DNA from: Bacillus sp. Y1 | GTDB lineage: Bacteria > Bacillota > Bacilli > Bacillales > Cytobacillaceae | Direction: 5' to 3' | DNA length: 64,000 nt | NCBI RefSeq assembly: GCF_003586445.1 | Contig: NZ_CP030028.1 | Span: 1,626,501 to 1,690,500 of the forward strand | Shown here: piece by piece, positions 26,179-34,762 of the stretch | How the letters are laid out: each line of letters begins with the position of its first letter | Numbering within the stretch: position 1 is the stretch's first letter | Made by a program: the position numbers and the translations under genes | Notes under the pieces: generated by a model | Database searches by the model: none | Seen by the model: the letters and a program-made list of their open reading frames with translations, nothing else | What the model was told of the DNA's origin: nothing

Positions 26179-27387
26179 ATGCAAATCGAGAGCCTAGGTT
26201 TCACGCAAAAGCTTGCTTCACAGTTGAACAAGGCTTCTACGGGCCAGGAGAAATCATCCTTCTCAAATTTTCTCCAATCAGTTACTGCTCCTTTAGAAGA
26301 GACATTGAATGATAACGCGGTTGTGAAACTAACTGCTACCGACGTAAAAGACCTTTTAGCTTTTTTATCTAAGGATGATCTCTTAGATGTGGAAGAGGGT
26401 TTACAACTGCTAGATCAATTGATTTCAAATAGTAACGAAGATTTACTTACGATGATTGAGAATTATTTAGGAATGAGTCATATCCAATTTCAAAATCTGT
26501 TGTCTAACGTAATGGAGAAGCTTCAAATTGAAGGTGGAGAAGGTCAAAGTGATTTAGCTAAGCTGCTTCAAGTCATAGAAAAAATGGGTGATTTAACAGC
26601 GAGCCAGCTAGGGAACGTTCTTGATAAGGACTCGTTAAAACTAATAAGGGCATCAAAGCTTTATGAACTTATGGCCAAAAATCAAGACTCTTTGAATGAG
26701 GAATCTAGCAAACTAGATTTTAAGGCGTTAAGTGCAAAGTTAACAAGCTTCCTTGAGGGAAACACGTTAAGAAGTGACCAAGCTGCTTCGAGACTAGCCT
26801 TTTTAAAGCAAACTTTTTCAAGTATTAGTACAAGCTCCTCCTTGAAAGAAGAACCAACGAGTACGAGTTCTACTACAAAGACAGATATAATCACTGGTTC
26901 CGTTCAATTTATGCAGATGTCAAGACCGGAACAATTGACGCTAACTCTTCCAAATGGAACAAAGCAAGTTCAAACGGAACAATTAATAAAGCAGTTTGAG
27001 AGTATTTTAGCTAGAAGTCAATTTTCAAATGTAAATGGTGTTCAAAGATTGTTTCTACAGCTAAATCCAGGTCATTTAGGTTCGTTGAGAATTGAGATTA
27101 TTCAACAGGATTCTGTTATGGTTGCGAAAATTGTCACATCAACGCAGGCGGCAAAGGAAGCGATTGAAGGACAACTAAACCAATTGAAACAAGCGTTTAA
27201 TTCTCAAAACATTCAGGTTGAACGTGTCGAGATATCTCAGCAAACAGCAGGTCAAGAGCGATTCTTAAACCGAGATGGTGAACAAGAACAAGCAAGGCAG
27301 GAACAAGCTGAACGAAAGGAAGAGCAAACATCTGATCAAGATTTTATCTCATCCTTTGAAGAAGCACTCTTAAATACGGAAGTGTAG
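26179..27387 (+). CDS. fliK: Flagellar hook-length control protein FliK
   Basis: Secreted ruler that sets hook length and switches export specificity by contacting FlhB. The 402-residue product has a long variable helical N-terminal region and the FliK C-terminal domain at about 290-355 (RLFLQLNPGHLGSLRIEIIQ), with a Gln/Glu-rich tail. The ribosome binding site GGAGGTGA (26161-26168) is ten bases before ATG 26179; the closer ATG at 26171 gives only eight codons and is too near the site. Confidence 0.93.
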   Translation: MQIESLGFTQKLASQLNKASTGQEKSSFSNFLQSVTAPLEETLNDNAVVKLTATDVKDLLAFLSKDDLLDVEEGLQLLDQLISNSNEDLLTMIENYLGMSHIQFQNLLSNVMEKLQIEGGEGQSDLAKLLQVIEKMGDLTASQLGNVLDKDSLKLIRASKLYELMAKNQDSLNEESSKLDFKALSAKLTSFLEGNTLRSDQAASRLAFLKQTFSSISTSSSLKEEPTSTSSTTKTDIITGSVQFMQMSRPEQLTLTLPNGTKQVQTEQLIKQFESILARSQFSNVNGVQRLFLQLNPGHLGSLRIEIIQQDSVMVAKIVTSTQAAKEAIEGQLNQLKQAFNSQNIQVERVEISQQTAGQERFLNRDGEQEQARQEQAERKEEQTSDQDFISSFEEALLNTEV

Positions 27388-27396
27388 GTGAAACAA

Positions 27397-28032
27397 ATGG
27401 CAAACACGATTAATTCATCCCTTTTACTATCAAACTATCAAGCTACTCAGCGACAAACTGGGTCAGATTCATTAGGAAAAGATGATTTCTTAAAAATTTT
27501 AATGACTCAGTTGCAAAATCAAGACCCTTTAAATCCAATGCAGGATAAGGACTTTATTGCGCAAATGGCTACCTTTACGAGCCTTGAACAAATGACGAAT
27601 ATGAATAAGTCAATTGAATCATTAGTTAGCGCTCAAGAACAAAACCAATTGATTTCGTACAGTCAATTCATTGGGAAAGAGGTTAGTTGGCATAAGCTTA
27701 CTGAATCTGAAGATGGCAGTACGTCAGAAATTGAACAAGGAACGGGAAAAATTGTCTCCTTAAAATTTACTGATGGAATAGCAGAGTTCCTATTAGAGGA
27801 CGGGACGAGCTTAACATCTGGAAACATCTCGCAGATCAACGATACAAAAGGTGACACCATGCTTTTACAAGCAAGTATGATGATAGGCAAAACTGTTACT
27901 TATTCTTCTGAAAACAATGAAGTAAAGCAAGCCAAAGTAACATCCGTTACTTTTAAAGACGGGAAATCTTTATTTCAGCTAGAAAATGGAGAGAGTGTGT
28001 CAAGCACAAGCATTACAAAAATAGAAGCGTAA
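27397..28032 (+). CDS. flgD: Flagellar hook assembly (cap) protein FlgD
   Basis: Hook cap that guides FlgE polymerisation. The 211-residue product has the conserved N-terminal box LGKDDFLKILMTQLQNQDPL, followed by DKDFIAQMATFTSLEQMTNM, and a C-terminal beta domain. The in-frame GTG at 27388 is part of the ribosome binding site; ATG 27397 is the start. Located directly after fliK, as in B. subtilis. Confidence 0.96.
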   Translation: MANTINSSLLLSNYQATQRQTGSDSLGKDDFLKILMTQLQNQDPLNPMQDKDFIAQMATFTSLEQMTNMNKSIESLVSAQEQNQLISYSQFIGKEVSWHKLTESEDGSTSEIEQGTGKIVSLKFTDGIAEFLLEDGTSLTSGNISQINDTKGDTMLLQASMMIGKTVTYSSENNEVKQAKVTSVTFKDGKSLFQLENGESVSSTSITKIEA

Positions 28033-28045
28033 AGGAATGGTTTGA

Positions 28046-28429
28046 ATGGACAAGTCTATGTTTAGACCGATTCATTCGCAGCCGATTAGTAACCATCCAC
28101 TAAGATCGGTTACATCTAAACCTACGAGCACGGACTCTTTCTCTCAGCATTTACAGAAAGCATTACAACCAGAAAAACTAACGTTAAGTAAACATGCAAA
28201 AGAACGAATGTCCCAAAGGGGAATTCAAATTGATGAGGCCAAGTGGGGTCAAATTCAAGAGAAAGTAAATGAAGCGAAGAAAATGGGTGTCAAAGATTCG
28301 CTCGTATTGTTACAGGATGCAGCCCTTATTATCAGTGCAAAGAATAATACAGTGATAACGGCTATGGATCGGCAGGAAGCAACAACACAAATTTTTACAA
28401 ATATCAATGGAACGATTATTTTAGAATAA
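28046..28429 (+). CDS. Small flagellar operon protein (TIGR02530-like)
   Basis: A 127-residue protein with a basic, Pro/Ser-rich N-terminus and a conserved C-terminal part (LSKHAKERMSQRGIQIDEAK, then DAALIISAKNNTVITAMDR). It resembles the uncharacterised flagellar operon family found between flgD and flgE in many Firmicutes. No signal peptide or membrane segment is visible, so it is probably cytoplasmic; a chaperone or hook-related export role would be inference from position. Confidence 0.8.
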   Translation: MDKSMFRPIHSQPISNHPLRSVTSKPTSTDSFSQHLQKALQPEKLTLSKHAKERMSQRGIQIDEAKWGQIQEKVNEAKKMGVKDSLVLLQDAALIISAKNNTVITAMDRQEATTQIFTNINGTIILE

Positions 28430-28459
28430 ATATTTTGGCTGGACCAAATGGAGGCCAAC

Positions 28460-28485
28460 AAGCTACTGACCGATAGAAGTAGCTT
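28460..28485 (+). other. Hairpin in front of flgE
   Basis: AAGCTACT (28460-28467) and AGTAGCTT (28478-28485), a perfect eight-base stem with a ten-base loop, 24 bases before the flgE start and just upstream of its AAAGGGGA ribosome binding site. No T run; possibly an mRNA stabiliser for the highly expressed hook gene. Confidence 0.45.
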
Positions 28486-28508
28486 ACTATGAAAGGGGAA
28501 ACGAAATA

Positions 28509-29720
28509 ATGCTACGTTCAATGTATTCAGGAATTAGTGGAATGAAAAACTTCCAAACTAAGTTAGATGTTATTGGTAACAATATTGCAAACGTAAATAC
28601 GTATGGCTTCAAAAAAGGTCGTGTAACATTTAAAGACACAATGAATCAAACAATTTCTGGGGCAAGTGCAGCACAAGACAACCGAGGTGGTAAAAACCCA
28701 TTACAAGTTGGTCTAGGGTCAACACTAGCAACAATCGATACAATTCACACACAATCAAGCTTACAAACAACAGGTCGCTCACTTGACTTAGCGATCTCAG
28801 GTGATGGCTACTTTATGGTGAATCAAGGAGATGCACAGTTCTATACAAGAGCTGGAAACTTCTATCTAGATGATAATGGTACATTAGTGAATGGCGATGG
28901 CTACAAAGTACAAGCATTCACAGTCGATGCAAACGGAAACGCTACGAATCAGCTTGGTGATGTGGCAGTTAACGTAAATGCTGTGTTACCACCTGTTACT
29001 ACAAGTAATATTGCGATTTCTGGTAATTTAGCGAGTAATTCAGTTAGCAATGGAACTCCGTTTACTCAACAGGTTCAAGTGGTAGATAATACAGGACAAG
29101 CGCATAGAATTGATGTGCATTTTGCAAAATTAGGTGATAATCAGTGGGGCGTGTATGTAAATAAGCCAGCCCAGTTAGCTAACGGAACATTCGACACACC
29201 TACCACAACACTTAATTTTGGTACAGGAAATCCAGTTCCAGGTACAGCAACAACCGATATTATCCTTGGAACAACAACGATAACAGGTGTTACCCTTAAC
29301 TTCTCAGAATTAACTCAAGTAGCAGGCTCAACTAGCGCACTAGTTAACCCTAACGGTAACACAGAAGGATCACTAGAAAGCTTTAACATCGGTTCACTTG
29401 GTGAAATCAATGGAGTATACTCAAACGGTCTAGTAAGAACTTTAGGTATACTTGCTCTAGCTAAATTCAGCAACTCATCAGGTTTAACAAAGGCTGGCGG
29501 AAACCTTTTCCAAGAGTCCATTAACTCTGGTGTGGCAAATATTAATGTTGCAGGTGAAGGTAGAGGTTCAATCGCAGCTGGAACATTAGAAATGTCAAAC
29601 GTTGACCTCTCGGAAGAATTTACTGAAATGATTTCTGCACAAAGAGGATTCCAAGCAAATACACGTATTATTACAACTTCAGATGAAATCTTACAAGAGC
29701 TTGTAAACTTAAAACGATAA
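28509..29720 (+). CDS. flgE: Flagellar hook protein FlgE
   Basis: Major hook subunit. The 403-residue product has the N-terminal rod/hook signature (MLRSMYSGISGMKNFQTKLD; VIGNNIANVNTYGFKKGR), the D0/D1 box LDLAISGDGYFMVNQGD, and the C-terminal VDLSEEFTEMISAQRGFQAN. The middle (about 150-300), rich in Thr, Asn and Gly, is longer than in B. subtilis FlgE (about 264 residues), as in many Bacillus relatives, and would be exposed on the hook surface. Confidence 0.95.
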   Translation: MLRSMYSGISGMKNFQTKLDVIGNNIANVNTYGFKKGRVTFKDTMNQTISGASAAQDNRGGKNPLQVGLGSTLATIDTIHTQSSLQTTGRSLDLAISGDGYFMVNQGDAQFYTRAGNFYLDDNGTLVNGDGYKVQAFTVDANGNATNQLGDVAVNVNAVLPPVTTSNIAISGNLASNSVSNGTPFTQQVQVVDNTGQAHRIDVHFAKLGDNQWGVYVNKPAQLANGTFDTPTTTLNFGTGNPVPGTATTDIILGTTTITGVTLNFSELTQVAGSTSALVNPNGNTEGSLESFNIGSLGEINGVYSNGLVRTLGILALAKFSNSSGLTKAGGNLFQESINSGVANINVAGEGRGSIAAGTLEMSNVDLSEEFTEMISAQRGFQANTRIITTSDEILQELVNLKR

Positions 29721-29734
29721 GCTAAGGGAGGGAT

Positions 29735-29760
29735 AGGGTTGAGACCAAACTTTCAACCCT
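29735..29760 (+). promoter_or_regulatory. Hairpin between the Shine-Dalgarno site and start of swrD
   Basis: AGGGTTGA (29735-29742) pairs with TCAACCCT (29753-29760) around a ten-base loop. The only strong ribosome binding site, AAGGGAGG (29724-29731), is immediately before it and the swrD GTG is ten bases after it. If folded, the hairpin would bring the two to a normal distance. A seven-codon frame from TTG 29739 to TAA 29762 is also well placed behind the same site. Confidence 0.5.
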
Positions 29761-29770
29761 AATAATAGCC

Positions 29771-29995
29771 GTGATTAAAGTAACCCGTCTAAATGGCAAA
29801 CCATTCATGTTAAATGCTGTTTATATAGAAACAATCGAATCTTTTCCCGATACGACCATCACGCTTTCAAACGGGCGGAAATATGTCGTAAAAGAGGCAG
29901 AGGATCAAGTTTATGAAGCAATACAGAAGTTTTACCAATCTGTCAACCTTTTAGGACGGCTTCAGGTGGAGGAAAAAGAAAATGAAGAAAAATAA
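29771..29995 (+). CDS. swrD: SwrD (FlbD family) motility protein
   Basis: In B. subtilis SwrD raises flagellar motor power and is needed for swarming. The 74-residue product starts [20 protein letters not shown] and has [20 protein letters not shown], the family core; the C-terminus is charged. The start is GTG 29771, with no Shine-Dalgarno sequence directly upstream (see the hairpin at 29735). It overlaps fliL by 14 bases. Confidence 0.92.
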   Translation: MIKVTRLNGKPFMLNAVYIETIESFPDTTITLSNGRKYVVKEAEDQVYEAIQKFYQSVNLLGRLQVEEKENEEK

Positions 29996-30410
29996 GCTAG
30001 TCATGATTATGGCAATCTTGCTAGTCGCAATTACACTGGTTGGTGCCATAGCCGTTGTAGTGATTCTTAAGGTAACTGGGGAAGATAAAGAAAAGGAATT
30101 AACCATTGATGAAGTGTTAGAAGCGTCAGTAGACATTCCGCAAATGACAGCAAATCTTGCTAGTAATGACTTTATTCGTATCTCATTCAAAATTCAAACA
30201 GATAGTGTAACAGCAAAAGAAGAATTAGAAAAAAGAGATTTCCAGGTGAAAAATATCATTATTTTAGAGCTGTCTGAAAAAACAGCTGAGGATTTAAAAG
30301 GTAAAGAAGGTCAGCAAAAGCTGGAGAATGACTTGAAAACAAAGATTTCTGAGATCATGCAAGAAGGAAAAGTAGAGCATGTGTATATTACTGAATCTCT
30401 CCTCCAGTAA
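29982..30410 (+). CDS. fliL: Flagellar basal body-associated protein FliL
   Basis: Single-pass membrane protein that surrounds or supports the stator units. The 142-residue product has a membrane segment at about residues 6-29 after a short Lys-rich start and an extracytoplasmic stomatin-like domain ending in [12 protein letters not shown]. The ribosome binding site GGTGGAGG lies in the end of swrD. Confidence 0.94.
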   Translation: MKKNKLVMIMAILLVAITLVGAIAVVVILKVTGEDKEKELTIDEVLEASVDIPQMTANLASNDFIRISFKIQTDSVTAKEELEKRDFQVKNIIILELSEKTAEDLKGKEGQQKLENDLKTKISEIMQEGKVEHVYITESLLQ

Positions 30411-30449
30411 GATTGCAACCTTAGAGAGGAAGAACGGAGGTGAGGAAAT

Positions 30450-31448
30450 TTGTCAGGTGAAGTACTCTCACAGAGTGAAATAGATGCTCTCCTATCGGCA
30501 CTTTCAACAGGGGAAATGGATGCGGATGAGTTAAAAAAGGAGCAATCCGAGAAGAAAGTTCGTGTGTATGACTTTAAAAGAGCACTAAGGTTTTCGAAAG
30601 ATCAAATCCGTAGTTTAACGAGAATACACGAAAATTTTGCTCGTTTGTTAACCACGTACTTCTCTGCTCAATTACGTACGTATGTGCAAATATCTGTTGC
30701 ATCAGCAGACCAAATTCCTTATGAGGAATTTATTCGCTCCATTCCGAAAATGACAATCTTAAACGTTTTCGAGGTTCCGCCACTTGAAGGAAGAATCTTA
30801 ATGGAAGTGAATCCAAATATTGCTTATGCCATGCTAGACCGCCTTATGGGTGGAAGAGGGTCCAGTATCAATAAAGTAGAGAATTTAACAGAAATCGAAA
30901 CAAAGATCATGTCCAATACGTTTGAAAAATCCTTTGAAAACTTACAGGAAGCGTGGTCAACGATTTCAGAAATTGATCCTTATTTAGCTGCGTTTGAGGT
31001 GAATCCTCAATTTCTGCAAATGGTATCTCCAAATGAGACGGTTGTCGTAATCTCACTTAATACCGTGATTGGGGAAACAACTGGAATGATCAATATTTGT
31101 ATTCCTCATGTTGTGTTAGAACCAATCATTCCAAAGCTTTCTGTCCACTATTGGATGCAAACAGAAAAGAAGGAAAGAGAACCACAGGAGATTGCTCAAT
31201 TAGAAAAAAGAATTCAAACAGCTACCGTGCCTATTTCAGCAGAGCTTGGACATTCGGAAATTTCCATCCAAGATTTCCTTATGCTAGATATAGGTGATGT
31301 GATTGAGTTGAATCAGGCAATTGATGGAGCACTAACGATAAAAGTTGGAGATATACCTAAATTCTTAGCTCAACCAGGAAAAGTAAATAAAAAGCTTGCA
31401 GTGCAAGTATTAGACACATTGAAGGGAGGAGACGATGATGGTGAGTGA
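30450..31448 (+). CDS. fliM: Flagellar motor switch protein FliM
   Basis: C-ring protein that binds CheY-P. The 332-residue product begins with the CheY-binding peptide (GEVLSQSEIDALLSAL), followed by a CheC-like middle domain (LMGGRGSSINKVENLTEIE) and a SpoA domain at the C-terminus (ELGHSEISIQDFLMLDIGDV). Start is TTG 30450 behind CGGAGGTGAGG; length matches B. subtilis FliM. It overlaps fliY by 14 bases. Confidence 0.97.
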   Translation: MSGEVLSQSEIDALLSALSTGEMDADELKKEQSEKKVRVYDFKRALRFSKDQIRSLTRIHENFARLLTTYFSAQLRTYVQISVASADQIPYEEFIRSIPKMTILNVFEVPPLEGRILMEVNPNIAYAMLDRLMGGRGSSINKVENLTEIETKIMSNTFEKSFENLQEAWSTISEIDPYLAAFEVNPQFLQMVSPNETVVVISLNTVIGETTGMINICIPHVVLEPIIPKLSVHYWMQTEKKEREPQEIAQLEKRIQTATVPISAELGHSEISIQDFLMLDIGDVIELNQAIDGALTIKVGDIPKFLAQPGKVNKKLAVQVLDTLKGGDDDGE

Positions 31449-32727
31449 TGGCATGCTTTCACAAGATGAAATAGATGCTCTTCTAAGAGGAACAGATGAA
31501 CCTGATAATGATATGACTACGGAAGTAGATGCCATTAATGTGGAAGATTATCTTTCTTCGATGGAACAAGATGCTCTTGGGGAAATTGGTAATATTTCGT
31601 TTGGTAGTTCAGCAACAGCACTATCAACTCTTCTAAATCAAAAAGTAGATATTACAACACCTACTGTAGTTGTCATACCAAAGAGTAGATTAGCAGAGGA
31701 ATTCCCACAACCATATGTTGCGATACAAGTGAGTTATACAGAAGGATTTTCAGGAACTAATCTTTTAGTTATTCAACAGTCTGATGCAGCGATTATAGCT
31801 GATTTAATGTTAGGTGGGGATGGGATACAACCAGCCGATCTAATGGGAGAAATTCAATTAAGTGCAGTGCAAGAAGCGATGAATCAAATGATGGGATCTT
31901 CAGCCACATCGATGTCAACCATTTTTAGTAAAAAGGTAGATATTTCACCGCCTTCAATTGACATATTAAATGTACTTGAAGGGGAAGGGACAGACAGACT
32001 TCCAGTCGATGATATGTTAGTAAAGATATCTTTCCGACTAAAAGTGGGGGATTTAATCGACTCAAGTATCATGCAATTGGTACCATTAGAATTTGCAAAA
32101 GGACTAGTGGAAGAATTGTTAAATCCGAGTCCCACAAATGAAATGGAATCAGGTAAAATAGAGGATACGAATGCTCATAGGGCTAACGACCTAGTGGAAC
32201 CTACACCAATTCCAAGTGCATCACATCAACTTCCAATGCAAGGAGGGTATGGTGGGCAAATGCAACCACCTACACAAGCTCATCCGAACCAAGAGCAATG
32301 GGGCCAAGTACCACCACCGGGCTATTACCAAGCGCCACCAAGTCAGGCGTATCCACAAGGACCACAGCATTTTGGTTCACCTTATGCTTCAATGGGGGCA
32401 CAGCCAAATGTTCAGCCAGCAAGTTTTTCAAGCTTTGAGCAATATCCACCACTTCAGCAATCAGAGTCTAAAAACCTTGATATGCTGTTAGATATTCCTC
32501 TTCAGGTAACAGTTGAGCTTGGTCGTACAAGACGGTCAGTTAAAGAAATTCTTGAGTTATCTTCAGGTTCAATTATTGAATTGGACAAACTAGCAGGAGA
32601 ACCAGTGGATATTCTTGTAAATAATCGCCTAATTGCAAAAGGTGAGGTTGTTGTCATTGATGAAAACTTTGGTGTTCGCGTAACAGACATCATTAGTCAG
32701 AGTGATCGATTAAAAAAATTAAGATAA
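31435..32727 (+). CDS. fliY: Flagellar motor switch phosphatase FliY
   Basis: Fusion of a CheC-type CheY-P phosphatase and a FliN/SpoA switch domain. The 430-residue product has an N-terminal CheY-binding peptide (LSQDEIDALLRG), two phosphatase helices (QDALGEIGNISFGSSATAL and SAVQEAMNQMMGSSATSM, with the paired acid and Asn residues), a long Pro/Gln-rich linker (about 245-345), and the SpoA domain starting LDMLLDIPLQVTVELGRTRR. The linker is larger than in B. subtilis FliY (378 residues). The start is one of two adjacent ATGs, 31435 or 31438. Confidence 0.95.
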   Translation: MMVSDGMLSQDEIDALLRGTDEPDNDMTTEVDAINVEDYLSSMEQDALGEIGNISFGSSATALSTLLNQKVDITTPTVVVIPKSRLAEEFPQPYVAIQVSYTEGFSGTNLLVIQQSDAAIIADLMLGGDGIQPADLMGEIQLSAVQEAMNQMMGSSATSMSTIFSKKVDISPPSIDILNVLEGEGTDRLPVDDMLVKISFRLKVGDLIDSSIMQLVPLEFAKGLVEELLNPSPTNEMESGKIEDTNAHRANDLVEPTPIPSASHQLPMQGGYGGQMQPPTQAHPNQEQWGQVPPPGYYQAPPSQAYPQGPQHFGSPYASMGAQPNVQPASFSSFEQYPPLQQSESKNLDMLLDIPLQVTVELGRTRRSVKEILELSSGSIIELDKLAGEPVDILVNNRLIAKGEVVVIDENFGVRVTDIISQSDRLKKLR

Positions 32728-32748
32728 TCTTTTGGGGGTAAAATTTTT

Positions 32749-33111
32749 ATGGCACATAAAATTCTTATTGTTGACGATGCTGCATTTATGCGAATGATGA
32801 TAAAGGACATACTATCGAAGAATGGATATGAAGTTGTTGGAGAAGCGGCTGACGGAGCTCAAGCAGTTGAAAAATACAAAGAGACAAGCCCAGACCTAGT
32901 GACAATGGATATCACGATGCCAGAAATGGATGGAATTACTGCGTTAAAGGAAATTAAAAAAATTAATCCAAATGCAAAGGTCATTATGTGTTCTGCTATG
33001 GGTCAGCAAGCAATGGTTATTGATGCAATCCAAGCGGGAGCAAAGGACTTTATCGTAAAACCTTTCCAAGCGGATCGTGTAATTGAAGCTATCTCAAAAA
33101 CACTTGGTTAA
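32749..33111 (+). CDS. cheY: Chemotaxis response regulator CheY
   Basis: Single receiver domain; phosphorylated by CheA, it binds FliM/FliY. The 120-residue product has Asp9, Asp10 and phosphoacceptor Asp54 (LVTMDITMPEMDG), the switch Ser82 and Lys104 in FIVKPFQ. The ribosome binding site is TTTGGGGGTAA. Position between fliY and fliO is that of B. subtilis cheY. Confidence 0.97.
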   Translation: MAHKILIVDDAAFMRMMIKDILSKNGYEVVGEAADGAQAVEKYKETSPDLVTMDITMPEMDGITALKEIKKINPNAKVIMCSAMGQQAMVIDAIQAGAKDFIVKPFQADRVIEAISKTLG

Positions 33112-33136
33112 TAATTAAAATTAGAGGTGCAGCGCA

Positions 33137-33814
33137 TTGCAAAAAGGAAAGTTATTCTTCAAAGTGTTGCTTCTAGTACTTATTGCTTTGCTGGGCTCCA
33201 ATCAAGGAGCCTTCGCAGAGCAATTTAACAGTATTAAGGACTGCTTAGAGGACGAAAGCAAATGTAGTGAAGATCAATTGAAAGAAGTAGAAAATAATGA
33301 GGAAACTACGACTGATAATAATGAAAATACACCAACTGTTGGTTTGACCTTCTGGGACTTCTTAAAAATGATTTTTGCAACAATATTTGTCATTGCATTA
33401 TTGTATGCAATATTAAAATTTATCAATAAAAGAAGTCGTTCCTTCTCAAGTAATCAACTTGTGGAGAATTTAGGTGGAACAGCACTAGGAACCAATCGAT
33501 CCATTCAAATTGTGAAAATAGGCAATCGTGTGTTAGTGGTAGGAGTAGGCGAGGATGTAAAGCTTCTAAAAGAGATCGATGATGAGGAAGAAGCACGTCA
33601 AATCATTGAAGACTATAACAATCGTATGGACCAGCTTGTTCAACCAAGCGATATTGTGACAAAGTTAATTGAAAGAACGCGAAATATAAAACAAGGTACT
33701 AGTAGGGAAGAAACGTCATTTTCCTCTACGTTAAAAGCTCAGCTTGAGGAACTCTCTAAAGGGAGGAAAAAGCTTTTTGATGAAATGGAAAAGAAAGGGT
33801 CAGACAAGCGATGA
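33137..33814 (+). CDS. fliO: Flagellar biosynthetic protein FliO (FliZ)
   Basis: Assists assembly of the FliP export core. The 225-residue product starts at TTG 33137 with a signal-like N-terminus (about residues 1-27, ending GAFAEQF), then a short acidic extracytoplasmic segment, a membrane helix (about 75-95, FLKMIFATIFVIALLYAILK) and a cytoplasmic FliO domain (SIQIVKIGNRVLVVGVGEDV). It overlaps fliP by four bases. Confidence 0.9.
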   Translation: MQKGKLFFKVLLLVLIALLGSNQGAFAEQFNSIKDCLEDESKCSEDQLKEVENNEETTTDNNENTPTVGLTFWDFLKMIFATIFVIALLYAILKFINKRSRSFSSNQLVENLGGTALGTNRSIQIVKIGNRVLVVGVGEDVKLLKEIDDEEEARQIIEDYNNRMDQLVQPSDIVTKLIERTRNIKQGTSREETSFSSTLKAQLEELSKGRKKLFDEMEKKGSDKR

Positions 33815-34476
33815 ATGAATTTATGGAGTTTTTTAACGGCAGCGATCCTGAAAATGTGTCTACCTCAGTTAGGCTACTGTTAATGCTTACCGTTCTTTCC
33901 TTGGCACCTAGTATTTTGGTTCTGATGACTTCCTTTGTCCGAATTGTAATCGTTCTTTCCTTTGTCAGAACGGCGCTTGCTACGCAACAAATGCCACCGA
34001 ATCAGGTGTTAATTGGATTAGCTTTATTTTTAAGCTTTTTTATCATGGCGCCAACCTTTCAAGAAGTCAATGATCAAGCGTTAACACCTTTATTTAATGA
34101 AGAAATCAATCTTGAAGAAGCTTATTCAAGAGCTTCCTTGCCACTAAAAGAGTTCATGAGTGCACATACGAGGCAAAAAGATTTGGCTCTTTTTCTCGAA
34201 TATTCAAAGGCTGAGCGACCAGAAACGGTGGCTGATATTCCTTTAACCACTCTTGTACCAGCGTTTGCAATCAGTGAGATAAAGACAGCGTTTCAAATAG
34301 GTTTTATGATTTTTATTCCATTTCTAGTAATTGATATGGTCGTTGCAAGTGTCTTAATGTCAATGGGTATGATGATGCTTCCACCGGTTATGATTTCTTT
34401 GCCATTTAAAATATTGCTATTTGTTTTAGTAGACGGTTGGTACTTAGTGGTTAAATCACTACTAGATAGCTTCTAA
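33811..34476 (+). CDS. fliP: Flagellar type III export protein FliP
   Basis: Core of the export gate in the membrane. The 221-residue product has four membrane segments and the family motifs LMTSFVRIVIVLSFVRTALA and QMPPNQVLIGLALFLSFFIM, with ALTPLFNEEI between them and a C-terminal hairpin (MGMMMLPPVMISLPFKILLF). The N-terminus has no cleavable signal peptide. ATG 33811 overlaps the fliO stop. Confidence 0.97.
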   Translation: MNEFMEFFNGSDPENVSTSVRLLLMLTVLSLAPSILVLMTSFVRIVIVLSFVRTALATQQMPPNQVLIGLALFLSFFIMAPTFQEVNDQALTPLFNEEINLEEAYSRASLPLKEFMSAHTRQKDLALFLEYSKAERPETVADIPLTTLVPAFAISEIKTAFQIGFMIFIPFLVIDMVVASVLMSMGMMMLPPVMISLPFKILLFVLVDGWYLVVKSLLDSF

Positions 34477-34489
34477 GAAGGTGATTGGA

Positions 34490-34759
34490 TTGACTCCAGA
34501 TAGTGTAATTACCATTGCTGAACAGGGGATTTGGATGGTCATAATGATTTGTGGTCCCTTGCTTGCATTGGCTTTAATAGTAGGATTAATTGTAAGTATA
34601 TTCCAAGCGACGACTCAAATTCAGGAACAAACCCTTGCTTTCGTTCCAAAAATTGTTGCAGTTTTGCTAGGATTAGTATTTTTTGGACCTTGGATGCTAA
34701 GTCATATGCTATCCTATGCAAACGAAATCTTTACTAATTTAACAAGGTATGTGGGATAA
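34490..34759 (+). CDS. fliQ: Flagellar type III export protein FliQ
   Basis: Small two-helix export gate component. The 89-residue product begins MTPDSVITIAEQGIWMVIMI and has the conserved VSIFQATTQIQEQTLAFVPK linking its two membrane helices. TTG 34490, six bases after GAAGGTGA, gives the 89-residue length of B. subtilis FliQ; the GTG at 34481 lies in the binding site itself. Confidence 0.95.
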   Translation: MTPDSVITIAEQGIWMVIMICGPLLALALIVGLIVSIFQATTQIQEQTLAFVPKIVAVLLGLVFFGPWMLSHMLSYANEIFTNLTRYVG

Positions 34760-34762
34760 CCT

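Noticed and set aside
26171..26197. Eight-codon frame in front of fliK (ATG 26171 to TAG)
   Set aside because: The ATG is only two bases from GGAGGTGA, too close for initiation, while ATG 26179 is at ten bases and opens the full fliK frame.
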